Shown: positions 1 to 8,656 of the stretch, piece by piece | Position numbering within the stretch: the stretch's first letter is position 1 | Layout: each line of letters opens with the position of its first letter | Origin: CAZNVB01 sp964651495 | GTDB taxonomy: Bacteria; Acidobacteriota; Aminicenantia; Aminicenantales; UBA8522 | DNA length: 40,780 nucleotides | NCBI GenBank assembly: GCA_964651495.1 | Contig: CAZYWP010000013.1 | Coordinates: forward strand, 1 to 40,780 | Reading direction: 5' to 3' | The notes under the pieces: generated by a model | Database searches by the model: none | Seen by the model: the letters and a program-made list of their open reading frames with translations, nothing else | What the model was told of the DNA's origin: nothing | Translations under genes and position numbers: made by a program

Positions 1-166
1 TCTGGCCGATCAGTTTCCCGCCATGGACGCCGACAAACGGCACCCAGCCGGGACGCGGGGTTGTCTCGTTCCTTAAAGCCTTGAGCAGGAGATCGCGTCT
101 TTTCATGTTCTTATCGCTCAGTTTATCAAATTTGAGGCCGGTTGTTGAGTCCCCGTCGTTAAACAT
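1..166 (-). CDS. Uroporphyrinogen decarboxylase-family (MtaA/CmuA-like) methyltransferase, N-terminal fragment
   Basis: The gene runs off the left edge of the window; only the first 55 codons are present. The start is the ATG at 166, because GGAGA lies 7-8 nt upstream of it on the minus strand. Residues 21-55 read as KRRDLLLKALRNE, then a Pro/Trp-rich turn, then WVPFVGVHGGKLIG. That is the usual opening of URO-D-fold proteins of the cobalamin-dependent methyltransferase type (a short helix with RxxLLxAL, then the first barrel strand). Family knowledge: these enzymes move methyl groups between corrinoid proteins and acceptors, and are rarely true haem-pathway HemE in such contexts. An internal ATG in front of KRRDLLL is an alternative start without a better ribosome site. 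The substrate cannot be told from this fragment. Confidence 0.65.
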   Translation of the reverse strand, partial: MFNDGDSTTGLKFDKLSDKNMKRRDLLLKALRNETTPRPGWVPFVGVHGGKLIGQ

Positions 167-192
167 AAAGGATCTCCGTTTATGTGATTCCA

Positions 193-319
193 ATGGGCGC
201 AGGAAGCCGCCCTCATCCCCCGCACCCCGGGGGAACCAGTCCCGTCGGTTCCCCCCGTCGGAGAATCCGACGGGTCCCCTCTCCGCTACGGAGGCTTTCG
301 GGTGGCCTCCTGCGCCCAT
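193..319. repeat. Composite multi-hairpin repeat element in the intergenic region
   Basis: Positions 193-211 and 301-319 form an imperfect 19-bp inverted repeat (17 of 19 match, both arms beginning ATGGGCGCAGGA when read inward). Inside it lie smaller hairpins, including CCGTCGG/CCGACGG at 255-261 and 267-273 with a 5-nt loop, and CTCCG/CGGAG close to the right arm. The layout, a long outer stem enclosing short stems, resembles dispersed palindromic intergenic elements. It separates the divergent genes starting at 166 and 400. I see no gene in it. Confidence 0.6.
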
Positions 320-362
320 CATAAAGATCACATATTTGGGAATGCTTCCTCGTTGAGCTGCG

Positions 363-392
363 TTGCACGAGTGACAATGCTTATGCTATAAG
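363..392 (+). promoter_or_regulatory. Candidate sigma-70 promoter, possibly leaderless, for the gene at 400
   Basis: TTGCAC at 363-368 and TATAAG at 387-392 are separated by 18 nt. A start about 7 nt past the -10 box would fall at 399-400, on the ATG itself. No convincing Shine-Dalgarno sequence precedes this ATG (AAGCGGAAAC only), which fits a leaderless transcript. Confidence 0.4.
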
Positions 393-399
393 CGGAAAC

Positions 400-1614
400 A
401 TGAACCGAACAAAATTGTCAGTTGCATTAGTTCTTATGCTCACGGTCCTGATTTCGTTTCGGGCTGAAGCGAACGCTCAATCCCAGGAACCGAAGATCGC
501 GACCGACCTTGTCCCGGCGGCGACGGCCGAGAAGCTCCGCGCCTGGCTCGAGGACGTCAATGCCTGGGTCCTCAGCCTTGACCCCGGCAGCCAGGCCCTG
601 AAAAACACCGACGACACCGCCGATTCGATTTTCATCAACGGCAATTTCGCCCGGCTGCTCGCGGCGTCATACCGGATCGTTGGAAATGAGGCCTATCTTA
701 AAGAAGCGCTGCGCTGGGGCGATTCTTTTTACCACCACCAGCGGATCTCCATGACCTCCAGACTCGACGAGGCGGGCTACTGGGTGGATTTGAGCCGCAA
801 CCCGCGCGGCAACATCTATTTCGGAGACGGAGGCACCGCAACCTCCGCTCTGGCGATTATTCTCGATTATGCGGAACCGGGGAAAAAGTCGCTCTATCTC
901 AAAGCCCTGGAACGATACGCCCGCTTCGTCATCGACGGCTGTCATATCGACCCGCAGGGACTCGGCCGCGAGGCGGCCGCGGGCTGGGTGATCAGGCAGG
1001 GAGAAGATAAAGGCGCCCTGGGCTGCGGCTACTACGAGGGACACCTCAGCCTCAAGCCGTACACTATCTCCACGGCGACGACCGGGGGCGGATTTTTCTC
1101 CGCGCTGTTCGCCCTGACCGGGAAGGCCGAATACCGGGATGTCGCCGGGGGAGCCGTGGCCTGGCTGCTGAAAATCCGCCGGCCGGACGGAGAGATCCCC
1201 TACATTCTCGACGGCCAGACTTCGGCGGATTGGCCCCTGGACACTCTGACCTACTGCACCGAAGCTTTTGTGCCCGCCGACATCTATCTTAAAGACGAGA
1301 AAACCAGACAGCTTATGCGGACGGAGATCAGGCCCACAATCCAATGGTTCCTGACGAAGCAGAATGCCGACGGCTCCTGGGGAGAAACGCAGAGCCCCGA
1401 CCAGCAGCGCAGCCCCCGCGCCGTGACGCTCCTGGCGTGGTACTACCGGAATGTCGAACAGGATCCCAAGGTGAAGGACGCGGTGGGCCGGTATTGCGGG
1501 TTTCTCCTCGACCCGGAGAAGAGCCGAACCTACGGCGTCAAGAAGCTCGTCCGGACGACCGGATTTGCCGGCTTAACTGTCGCCGAGGTGCTCCTGCCCG
1601 GCAGCACATACTAA
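400..1614 (+). CDS. Secreted alpha/alpha-barrel protein of unknown function (terpenoid-cyclase/six-hairpin-like)
   Basis: The product has 404 residues with a clear signal peptide (MNRTKLSVALVLMLTVLIS, cleavage near AEANA, about residue 26). The mature part is a series of amphipathic helical hairpins with Gly/Trp-rich turns. Near residues 320-330 it has KQNADGSWGETQSP, the QxxDGSWG repeat signature of prenyltransferase/terpene-cyclase-type alpha/alpha toroids, also met in secreted six-hairpin glycan-active proteins. I cannot name a family or catalytic residues. The ATG at 400 follows a close promoter and lacks a strong ribosome site. Its stop overlaps the stop of the convergent gene by 4 nt (CTAA at 1611-1614). 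Its neighbours suggest a role in breaking down or binding extracellular polysaccharide; this is inference. Confidence 0.8.
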   Translation: MNRTKLSVALVLMLTVLISFRAEANAQSQEPKIATDLVPAATAEKLRAWLEDVNAWVLSLDPGSQALKNTDDTADSIFINGNFARLLAASYRIVGNEAYLKEALRWGDSFYHHQRISMTSRLDEAGYWVDLSRNPRGNIYFGDGGTATSALAIILDYAEPGKKSLYLKALERYARFVIDGCHIDPQGLGREAAAGWVIRQGEDKGALGCGYYEGHLSLKPYTISTATTGGGFFSALFALTGKAEYRDVAGGAVAWLLKIRRPDGEIPYILDGQTSADWPLDTLTYCTEAFVPADIYLKDEKTRQLMRTEIRPTIQWFLTKQNADGSWGETQSPDQQRSPRAVTLLAWYYRNVEQDPKVKDAVGRYCGFLLDPEKSRTYGVKKLVRTTGFAGLTVAEVLLPGSTY

Positions 1615-4600
1615 TGGCTTTTACTTAAAACCTTGTCTAAGAAATCGTAAGCCTGCTGGCGGATCTCGGGCGGGAAGCTGTGGCCGGTGTCCGGATGGAC
1701 GACGACGATGCTTCCTTTAGCGCCCAAGAGCTCATAGACCGGCTCGGCGGCCCGCACGCAGTCATCAACTCCGGAGACCTCAAAATTCTCGTCTCGGAGC
1801 GGAGCGTTGATGAAGATCGGCCGGGGAGCCAGGGCGGCCAGGAGTTCGCTGAAATCGAACGGCATTTTATCCGGGTCTTTTCCATAGACCGCGGCGATCC
1901 TCGGCATGTAACCCTTGTGGCTCCATCCTGTCAGATCTCCGCCGTAGTATTTTTTAAACCCGGTAAACCCGCAGCTTGTCACCACCGCCTTAAGGCGCGG
2001 TTCGAAGAGGGCGGCGAAAATGGAGTTGTGGCCGCCCAGGGAATGACCGATCGCGCCGATGCGCTCGGCGTCGACCTGCGGGAGCGAGACCAGGACATCC
2101 ACGGCCCTGATGTGGTTCCAGATGCCTTTCATCGTTGCGCTCTCATAGCCAATGGCATACGGGTCGGTCTTGTCATCGCCGAACCCGGGATAATCGGGCG
2201 CCAGCGCGATGTACCCGCGCCGCGCCAGTTCGAGGGCGTAGGAAAGGTTCGGGCTCAGGGAAAGCCCTGACGGTTCATCCTTGCCCCGCGGCGTCGTCTG
2301 GTGGAGGCATAAGGCGGCCGGCACTCTCCCGGTGAGGTTTTTGGGGACGATCAGATAAGCATAGACGCGGTTTCCGGGCTCGCTCAGGAAAGTGACCTTT
2401 TTCCGGACCACATCCCCAAGGTCTTCCTCCTCCAGTGTCTGCAGGTCCAAAGGTACGCGCTTGGCATCCTCAGGGAAGGGCCCCGTCGCCTTCTGCATGT
2501 TGAGGAGCACATCAAGCCGGCGGACTTCCCAATCCCCGGCCGTTTGGACAGGAAGTTCGACTCCTTTAGCATCTCGATAAACAAGCAACCGTGACTTGTC
2601 CGGATAGAGCGGTGCTCGGGAGATTGTGTCCTGCTTTGCCAACCCGAGCTTATTGGCGAGCCTTTCGAACGCCGGTGCGGCGTAGCTCGCTTCCAGGGCG
2701 TCGGCGGCGTTGGCGTGGCTCGACGAGAATTTCGTCGAGACCGTATCGGACTTTAGAAGTATCGCCAGGTCGCGGGCCGTCCAGAGCGCGGCCCGCGCCT
2801 CTGTCTGCCGGCCGGAGTCGAACCCGAACCCGGAGCGGCAGAGGGCGTCGTAGAAAAACACCGTCCTCTCGGCGTAGCGGAAGGCGCGCTCATCCTCGGC
2901 GATGCGCCGGGCCGCATCCTCCGGCGTGTCCATGGTCGCCGCCTCTTCGATGAGGCGGCGGCACTGCCGCGCCGATTCCAGAATCTCGACGAGGTCCGGA
3001 CCGTCGTCTGTGGCGAAAGTAGTCTTTTCATATTGGAGGTGATGGTCGGGAAAAAGCTCCTCCTCTCCTTTCCCCAGCAAGCGGCCCAGGTTGTACTTGA
3101 GCTCGGAGACGTTCGAGAGCATGGCTTCGAGGTTCTCGTAAAACTGGCGCATCACCTTCTGCGCCGGGCCGTAGCGCCCCTGGAAGTAATCCTGCCACAG
3201 CTCCTCGCAGTTGACGCCGGGGTCCCAGATCTGTCTAGCCATCTGCCAGTTGGTCAGGGCCTTGCTCCCCCAGTTGTCGGTGGTGACGTGCATGTAGTGA
3301 AAATGGCGGGCGCCGGCGGCATAGTAATAGGGGATGTCGTGAGCCATCGAATGCATGAAACAGATAGGCAGGCACTTGTACCCGGAGACGTTGTAGTACT
3401 CGCCGACGCAGACCTGGCCCTTATAATAGCGGCCTGGCTCGAGGAACCAGCCCTGGAGATGCTTCAGGTAATCGCCGTTGACCGAACAGCCGGGCTGGTC
3501 GAACAGGTGGACATAACAGCGCTTGATGGGAAAGTATGTGGCGATGCACATGTTATAATCGAAATCGGCGGGCAGGGATCTTGTCGGCGGCTCGATGACG
3601 TCGGCGTAGGCCAGGAAAAGCAGCCGCACTGGCCGGTTGATGAGCTTACGGTCCTGGGCCTGCTTGATGGCGCGGGCGTAGGCGTGGACGAAGAGAATAT
3701 TGCGGTCGGTGGGCGTGCCCAGGGTTTTGCACTCGTCGCACTCGCACCAGTTGCCGACGTCGAGCGTCCAGGCGTTCATGAAAGTCGCGTCTTTGTATCG
3801 CCCGTGGGCCAGGTCTTCGACGGCGTTTTTGGTCCACTCGGCCATGGCCTCCGCGTTCGAGGTGCAGAAGTTGTCCCCGAAGTCGCCCTCGATGCGGGGG
3901 CTGCGCTGGCCCTTGATCAAGCCGTACCATTCCGGGTGGGCTTCGAAATAGCTGAGCCCGCCGTTTTGGTCGGCGTCGCCTTGATATTCCGTCGAGACGG
4001 GATAGGGGTCGGCCGGCTTTCCCTCGTCGCCCTTGAATTGAGTATGATTATAGGGATAGTCGAGATTGGGGCNNNNNNNNNNNNNNNNNNNNNNNNNNNN
4101 NNNNNNNNNNNNNNNNNNNNNNNNNNNNNNNNNNNNNNNNNNNNNNNNNNNNNNNNNNNNNNNNNNNNNNNNTTTCCCTCGTCGCCCTTGAATTGAGTAT
4201 GATTATAGGGATAGTCGAGATTGGGGCCGAGGTAGAGCGCGGTCAGGAGATGCGCGCCGCCGACCAGCTTGATGCCCAGCTTATGGAGAAACGGTTTGTC
4301 CGATTGTTCGGCGCACCAGTAGTTGAGCCGGTTGCGGGCCATCCAGAGGAGGAATTCGCGGTCGGCCCGATCCTCCCAGGCATGAAAACCCCGGGTGAGA
4401 AAACGCGGCCTTTCCGCCAAGTCATAGTGAACAGGAAGCGGGTCGAGCGTTCGCCGGGGCAACACTTCATGGGCTTTTCCCGGGGCGTACCAGCGGACGC
4501 CGAGCCGGTGGAGAAAATCGTAGGCCCCGTAGAGAAGGCCCATCCTGGCGGGGGCGGCGATAATGACGCTCGGCATCCCGGAAATCATGACCGTCTTGAT

Positions 4601-5005
4601 CATGTACCCTTCGGGGCCGGGGTCGGCTGCCCCGGCTGGCGTCACCTTCAGCTCGGCCAGGAAACCATTCTCGAGCTCGCCGAAGGTGGCCAGGCAAATG
4701 ACGGTTTGGCCGGCGGTGGAAGCGAGCGCTTCGGGCTTGATGACGGTAAAATCCTCCGGCCGGTCCGTCATCCTGCGGAGATAATGCTGGAGTTCCGTGG
4801 CCGCGAAGCTCGCCGTGCAGATGGTATCGTCGGTGAGGTCGGCGTCGGTCCAGTTGACGTTCTTTTCGTCGAGGGCCGCTTCCCTGGCCGAAGGATATTT
4901 CCCATAATTGACGACGATCACCCCGGCCTGGGCCGTCAACGCCGTGGCCAGAAGACATACCAGAGACAGAAGAATGCGATTGACCAAGCCCAGGTTTCTT
5001 CCCAT
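1611..5005 (-). CDS. Secreted DUF4838 glycosidase-like protein fused to a C-terminal alpha/beta-hydrolase esterase (interrupted by assembly gap)
   Basis: Removing the 155-nt assembly artefact (100 N plus one copy of a 55-nt duplicate) gives a single frame of 1079 residues. The start at 5005 (MGRNLGLV) is preferred over 5026 because GAGGGAAG lies just upstream. Residues 1-28 are a signal peptide. About 30-560 resemble DUF4838 proteins (alpha-glucuronidase/GH20-like N-domain, then a TIM-barrel-like region with WCECDEC). The last 300 residues are an alpha/beta hydrolase of acetyl-xylan-esterase/dienelactone-hydrolase type: GHSLGG with Ser at about 937, Asp at about 1020 (PLRDENF) and His at about 1057 (DTGHSFP). 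Family knowledge suggests glycoside cleavage plus removal of acyl or methyl esters, outside the cytoplasm. The substrate is unknown. The hydrolase resembles that at 26490-29486, where it is N-terminal instead. Confidence 0.85.
4073..4172. other. Assembly gap (100 N) with duplicated 55-nt flanks
   Basis: Exactly 100 N separate two identical 55-nt segments, 4018-4072 and 4173-4227. Identical contig ends one k-mer long are what a de Bruijn assembler leaves when a scaffold is padded by default. The 155-nt excess is not a multiple of three, so it produces an artificial frameshift. Collapsing it restores one continuous reading frame across the junction. Confidence 0.93.
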
Positions 5006-5078
5006 TGTCTTCCCTCGTCTATTCATTCACGGTGGATTTATGATATTTGGGTCAATATATGAGAGGCCTACGGAAAAG

Positions 5079-8000
5079 TCAAAACGCCGTCGGAACAAAT
5101 CGGCTTTTGGCATCGAGAAAGGCGATGCTGAGGATTTCGAATGAGTCGCCGGGTTGGAGATCGTCGTAATAGAAGATGTCGCCCGGCTTGAAGCCCGTTG
5201 TGCTGTCCAGCGTGAGAGTCATCGGGTTTCCATAGCGGATGGATGCCACGTTCGTGCTAGCGCCCGAAGCCGAGCGGATTCTCTTGCCGTTGAGGAAACC
5301 GCTGCCGTTCCCGCCGCGGACGGAGTTGGCGTATTCGTGGGGGATGACGCTCGTCAGGGTGCGCTCATCGATAATCGACTCGACGCGGCCGATGCCCAGG
5401 CCCGTGGAGGCGTGAAGGAAAATGCGGCTGCCGGCGCCGCTTCTCTCCACTTTGGCGATCCGGTAGGCCGTGTTTCGCGAGTATTTGGGGTTGTCGAAAT
5501 AAATGACCGCTTCATCAAGCGTCCCATCCGCCGGCAAGGCGGCCTTTGTGGTGACCACATTGTTCTCGGTGTCCACGGCATCGATCGTGCCACTCCATCC
5601 TGGCACACTCGGTTGCCTATGCTCCCCGGCCGCAAGAGATTTCGGCGAGTTAATTAAATCTCCTCCTTCCAATGTCTCTCTCCGGGTGGGGGAGGGCGCA
5701 GGAGAACGGGGATTCCTCAACAGATCCCAACCCGGACCGGAAAGCTCTTTCACCCCCGCCATGGAAACGGCTTCGGCATCGCCGTTTCTGACCCGGATGT
5801 GGGCGAAACAGCCGGCAAAAAGAATCCCCTCCGTAGTCCGGCGCGGCACGTCATCGCCGGAGGAGAAAACATAATCAACGACGCCGTCCAGCCCGATGAC
5901 CTTTACCGCGACCGGTGCGACCGCTCCAGCGGATGGAGTAAGCTCGATCCGCTCGACGGTTTTGATCCTGGAGCGCCCGCTGTGCGGCTCGATCGCGGCG
6001 ATAAATTCACTCCGCAGGTTCTCGCCCCGGCGTCGGGCAAAAACATATTGCGCTTTGGGGTAATGCGGATAGAGCCCGTGGGCCAGCGCGGTGATGACTT
6101 CTGTACTCGGGTCCCTTGCCATGTGCAACCGGACTTTCGTCTGTGGATCGATAGTCCATTCGGCGCTCCAGGCGCTGTCCGTGCGGCCTCGCCGTGGTCC
6201 GGCCAGGAATCCGAACCCGTTGCCGGGCGGAGGGACCCAGTACCAGGCCCTGGGATGGCCGTGCATGTCGCCGTCGGGAAGCTGGCCGGCGCTCCAGTCG
6301 ATGTCCGGGCCGGCCAGCGACCCGGGTTCCCCGGGTCCCGTCGATATGCCTTCCAGGTCGAGCCGATCGCTCAAGGCATGGAAGACATAATCGTGCTGCC
6401 TGCCGCCGCCGACGCGGAAAATATCAAGCAGATAAGTCTCCGCTCCGCGGCCGATGAGGACGACAAGACGGCGATAGACGTCCACGCCTTGTTTTTTGTA
6501 GCAGGAATCAGAGGATGCCTCGACGGCCCGGACGAGCGGCGTCTCGGCGAAGAGATGGAGGCTTCCGCCCGTCTCGCCGGACTCGAGCTGCGATGTTTCG
6601 TTGACCACGACCACGTTGTGGCTGGCCGTCTGCCTGGCCCAGCCCGCCTGGGTTTGTGTCGCCGCCGTGCGGCCGTAGCCGAGGTCGTAGGTCAGCTCGT
6701 AGCCGCGGGCCACATAATTGATATTGAGATCGTCGTAATGGCCGTGGTTCAAGGAAGGTCCGTAGCGGATCATGAGACCCTGTGAATTTTCACCCTCTCC
6801 GGCTCTGAGGACGGCGATGCCTTTCTGTCCCATGAAATCGCTGCCCAGGAGCCGCCGCTTCCAGGACCGGGGCGGGCCGGGCTCGCTGAGCGGCGGCTCG
6901 CCGGCGTGAAAGAGGAGCCACATCCGCTCGCTGAAACCTCCGCCCGCATCGTCTCCCGGCTCGCGGTAGAGGCTGAACCCGGCCGGGACACGGCGGTCCG
7001 GGATGGCCAGCCCGGACAGATCTCCCGTGCTTTCCAGCCGGCGCATCTTTTCCACCTCTCCCCGGGCCAACCACTGCAGGAGAATTCCCGTTTCTTTTTT
7101 CCAGGCGGGGTCTTTTGTCCGTCCGTAGAGCTTTTCCAAAAAGTCATAGTCGCTCCGGTCGAACGACCGGGCCGGCCCATCCTCTTTCTTCCAGCCGGGC
7201 GGCGCATCGCCGTAGCGTGGAAGACGGCCGGCGATATGAAGCGGCAGGTTGTGAGGAAGAAGGAACGACCGGAATTCGGGATTTTCGTACAAGTTGAGTC
7301 CGTTCGGGAAGACGCTGCCGCGGTAGTTGACCAGCGGCTCGGCGAAGGTGAAATAGAGCTCGCGCGTATGGTCGGCGTACATCGGCGTCGTCTCGTAATA
7401 GCCGCCGTCGCGGTCAATATTGTTGGCCAGGAGGTTTCGGATTCCGTAAGGGCCGTCGACCGCCCAGGCGACATATTCGGGGATCCCCAGGCAGACACCC
7501 ACCGCCAGCGCGCCGCGCTCGTAATCGGCCTCGCCGTTATGGAGCGAACCGGCCTTGGACCGCTCATAACAATAGGCGCCCCCGTCGAGGAGCATGTTTC
7601 GTTCGATGTTCTGCCGCCGGTTGAGGTTCGGCGAGACGGAGGGGGCATCGAGGGACGGGGAGTTGAAGAGCTGGTCGTAGTGGTCCACATAGTGGATGAG
7701 CACCCGCGAGGCCTGATACCAGGGGCGACTGAGACGCCCGCTGGGCGGGTCGGAGGGATAGTCCCAGGCGCCTTGGTGAGAGGCCGGATAGATGGCGGCG
7801 AGCGCATCCAGGATTACGGCGGCTTTGGCCGCGTAGCGCTCGTCCGCGGTCAGCGTATAGGCATGGACCAGGTTCTCGAGCGCTTGGAAGGTCAGCATTT
7901 CGACGACCCAGGCGTTGTAAGCTCCGACGAAGTAATGGAGGCGGCCGTCGGAGCCGCGATAGCCGGACCCGTCATCCGGGTGCTCCGCGTCAGGAAGTGT

Positions 8001-8438
8001 GTGGCCGTTGGGACAGGTGACGCGGCCCGGCCTTTCAAAGGTGGCGCCGTCGCGGGCCCACGGCCCCCAGTTATCGCCACAGACCGGGCATCCGCTGATG
8101 CCGACCGCAAAGGCGGCCCCGGCCGCGGGCACGGCCCGGCGCAGCCAGTCATCCTCTTTTTTCAGCCAGTCGTCGGCCTGGCGGAGGACGGCGTCGGCAG
8201 TCTGCCTGGCCCAGCTATAGCGCTTGATGTTTTGCCGCGCGCGTTCGACATCTTGAGGCGTGATGAAGACGGTAGGATGAACCTTCGCTCCTTCGATCTT
8301 CAACGTCTCGGAAGACTGGGACGGGAACGGTGGGTCGGCGATTGAAGTAATTGCGGGAATTATCCTGACGTTGACGAGAAGGATAAAGAACATGGCCGAT
8401 AGTAAGACAAAAAAACTGAAAGCTAACTTCTTAAGCAT
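5079..8438 (-). CDS. Exported heparinase II/III-family polysaccharide lyase
   Basis: The product has 1119 residues with an N-terminal hydrophobic signal or anchor (about 5-33). An alpha/alpha toroid spans about 55-460 and a heparinase II/III-type beta-sandwich about 530-760, then C-terminal beta domains to 1119. Motifs seen: SLHNGEADYERGAL (about 298-311) and YYETTPMYADHTRELY (about 347-362), in the region that carries catalytic Asn/His/Tyr in this family; SLNHGHYDDLNINY (His565/His567) followed by YDLGYGR; and ASHNVVVV (His607). A Cys3His cluster (C117, C120, C142, H146) could bind zinc. Family knowledge: beta-elimination at uronic acids in glycosaminoglycan-, alginate- or ulvan-type chains. 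Residues about 905-940 are low-complexity Pro/Ser/Arg-rich sequence that looks like an inserted repeat. An AGGCGG-like site lies upstream of the start. The exact PL family is not assignable by eye. Confidence 0.88.
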   Translation of the reverse strand: MLKKLAFSFFVLLSAMFFILLVNVRIIPAITSIADPPFPSQSSETLKIEGAKVHPTVFITPQDVERARQNIKRYSWARQTADAVLRQADDWLKKEDDWLRRAVPAAGAAFAVGISGCPVCGDNWGPWARDGATFERPGRVTCPNGHTLPDAEHPDDGSGYRGSDGRLHYFVGAYNAWVVEMLTFQALENLVHAYTLTADERYAAKAAVILDALAAIYPASHQGAWDYPSDPPSGRLSRPWYQASRVLIHYVDHYDQLFNSPSLDAPSVSPNLNRRQNIERNMLLDGGAYCYERSKAGSLHNGEADYERGALAVGVCLGIPEYVAWAVDGPYGIRNLLANNIDRDGGYYETTPMYADHTRELYFTFAEPLVNYRGSVFPNGLNLYENPEFRSFLLPHNLPLHIAGRLPRYGDAPPGWKKEDGPARSFDRSDYDFLEKLYGRTKDPAWKKETGILLQWLARGEVEKMRRLESTGDLSGLAIPDRRVPAGFSLYREPGDDAGGGFSERMWLLFHAGEPPLSEPGPPRSWKRRLLGSDFMGQKGIAVLRAGEGENSQGLMIRYGPSLNHGHYDDLNINYVARGYELTYDLGYGRTAATQTQAGWARQTASHNVVVVNETSQLESGETGGSLHLFAETPLVRAVEASSDSCYKKQGVDVYRRLVVLIGRGAETYLLDIFRVGGGRQHDYVFHALSDRLDLEGISTGPGEPGSLAGPDIDWSAGQLPDGDMHGHPRAWYWVPPPGNGFGFLAGPRRGRTDSAWSAEWTIDPQTKVRLHMARDPSTEVITALAHGLYPHYPKAQYVFARRRGENLRSEFIAAIEPHSGRSRIKTVERIELTPSAGAVAPVAVKVIGLDGVVDYVFSSGDDVPRRTTEGILFAGCFAHIRVRNGDAEAVSMAGVKELSGPGWDLLRNPRSPAPSPTRRETLEGGDLINSPKSLAAGEHRQPSVPGWSGTIDAVDTENNVVTTKAALPADGTLDEAVIYFDNPKYSRNTAYRIAKVERSGAGSRIFLHASTGLGIGRVESIIDERTLTSVIPHEYANSVRGGNGSGFLNGKRIRSASGASTNVASIRYGNPMTLTLDSTTGFKPGDIFYYDDLQPGDSFEILSIAFLDAKSRFVPTAF
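5630..5725. repeat. Apparent repeat insertion read in frame inside the lyase gene
   Basis: Minus-strand translation here is RNPRSPAPSPTRRETLEGG followed by INSPKSLAAGEHRQPS. It is unlike the surrounding beta-strand sequence and is flanked on both sides by a PGW tripeptide (GPGW before, VPGW after). The Pro/Ser/Thr/Arg string is like the peptides produced when widespread bacterial intergenic repeats (translating as PTLSPxRGER-like strings) land in genes. The boundaries are approximate. Confidence 0.5.
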
Positions 8439-8498
8439 GGTTTTGCCGCCTGACTGAGCATATCATTCCGCACGTCTTGTCGGCCCCCTCCCCTTTAT

Positions 8499-8593
8499 CC
8501 CCTCCCGCCGGGGGAGGGGCAGAGAGGAAAAATGGGGACGGTCCTGCTTTTTTATTCTTGGGGCATTTGTAAAATAGGACCGTCCCCATTTTT
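8499..8593. repeat. Two adjacent palindromes, one with GGGGACGGTCCT arms
   Basis: CCCCTCCC (8499-8506) pairs with GGGAGGGG (8512-8519). Next, an 18-bp perfect inverted repeat spans 8528-8545 and 8576-8593 (AAAAATGGGGACGGTCCT and its complement) around a 30-nt loop. The arms share GGGGACGGTYCT with the hairpin at 39259-39287. It lies downstream of the gene ending at 8657 and upstream of the one starting at 8438, so it may also act as a terminator; on the minus strand the distal arm ends in a T run. Confidence 0.75.
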
Positions 8594-8656
8594 CTGAAGC
8601 CAGTCGCCATGAATTTCCTGAAATCGATAAGGCTTTTTAGCGCGTGCGAATCAAGG

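Noticed and set aside
81..356. Small open frame at the left edge on the plus strand
   Set aside because: It overlaps the start of the URO-D-family gene and runs through the palindromic repeat; its Ser/Pro/Arg-rich translation is a repeat by-product.
3033..4196. Long open frame on the plus strand opposite the DUF4838-esterase gene
   Set aside because: It runs antisense to a well-supported gene, crosses the N run, and its translation is the Val/Gly/Asp-rich type seen opposite GC-rich coding DNA.
3917..4232. Natural frameshift in the DUF4838 gene
   Set aside because: The shift arises from 100 N plus a duplicated 55-mer (155 nt); the frame is intact once that is removed.
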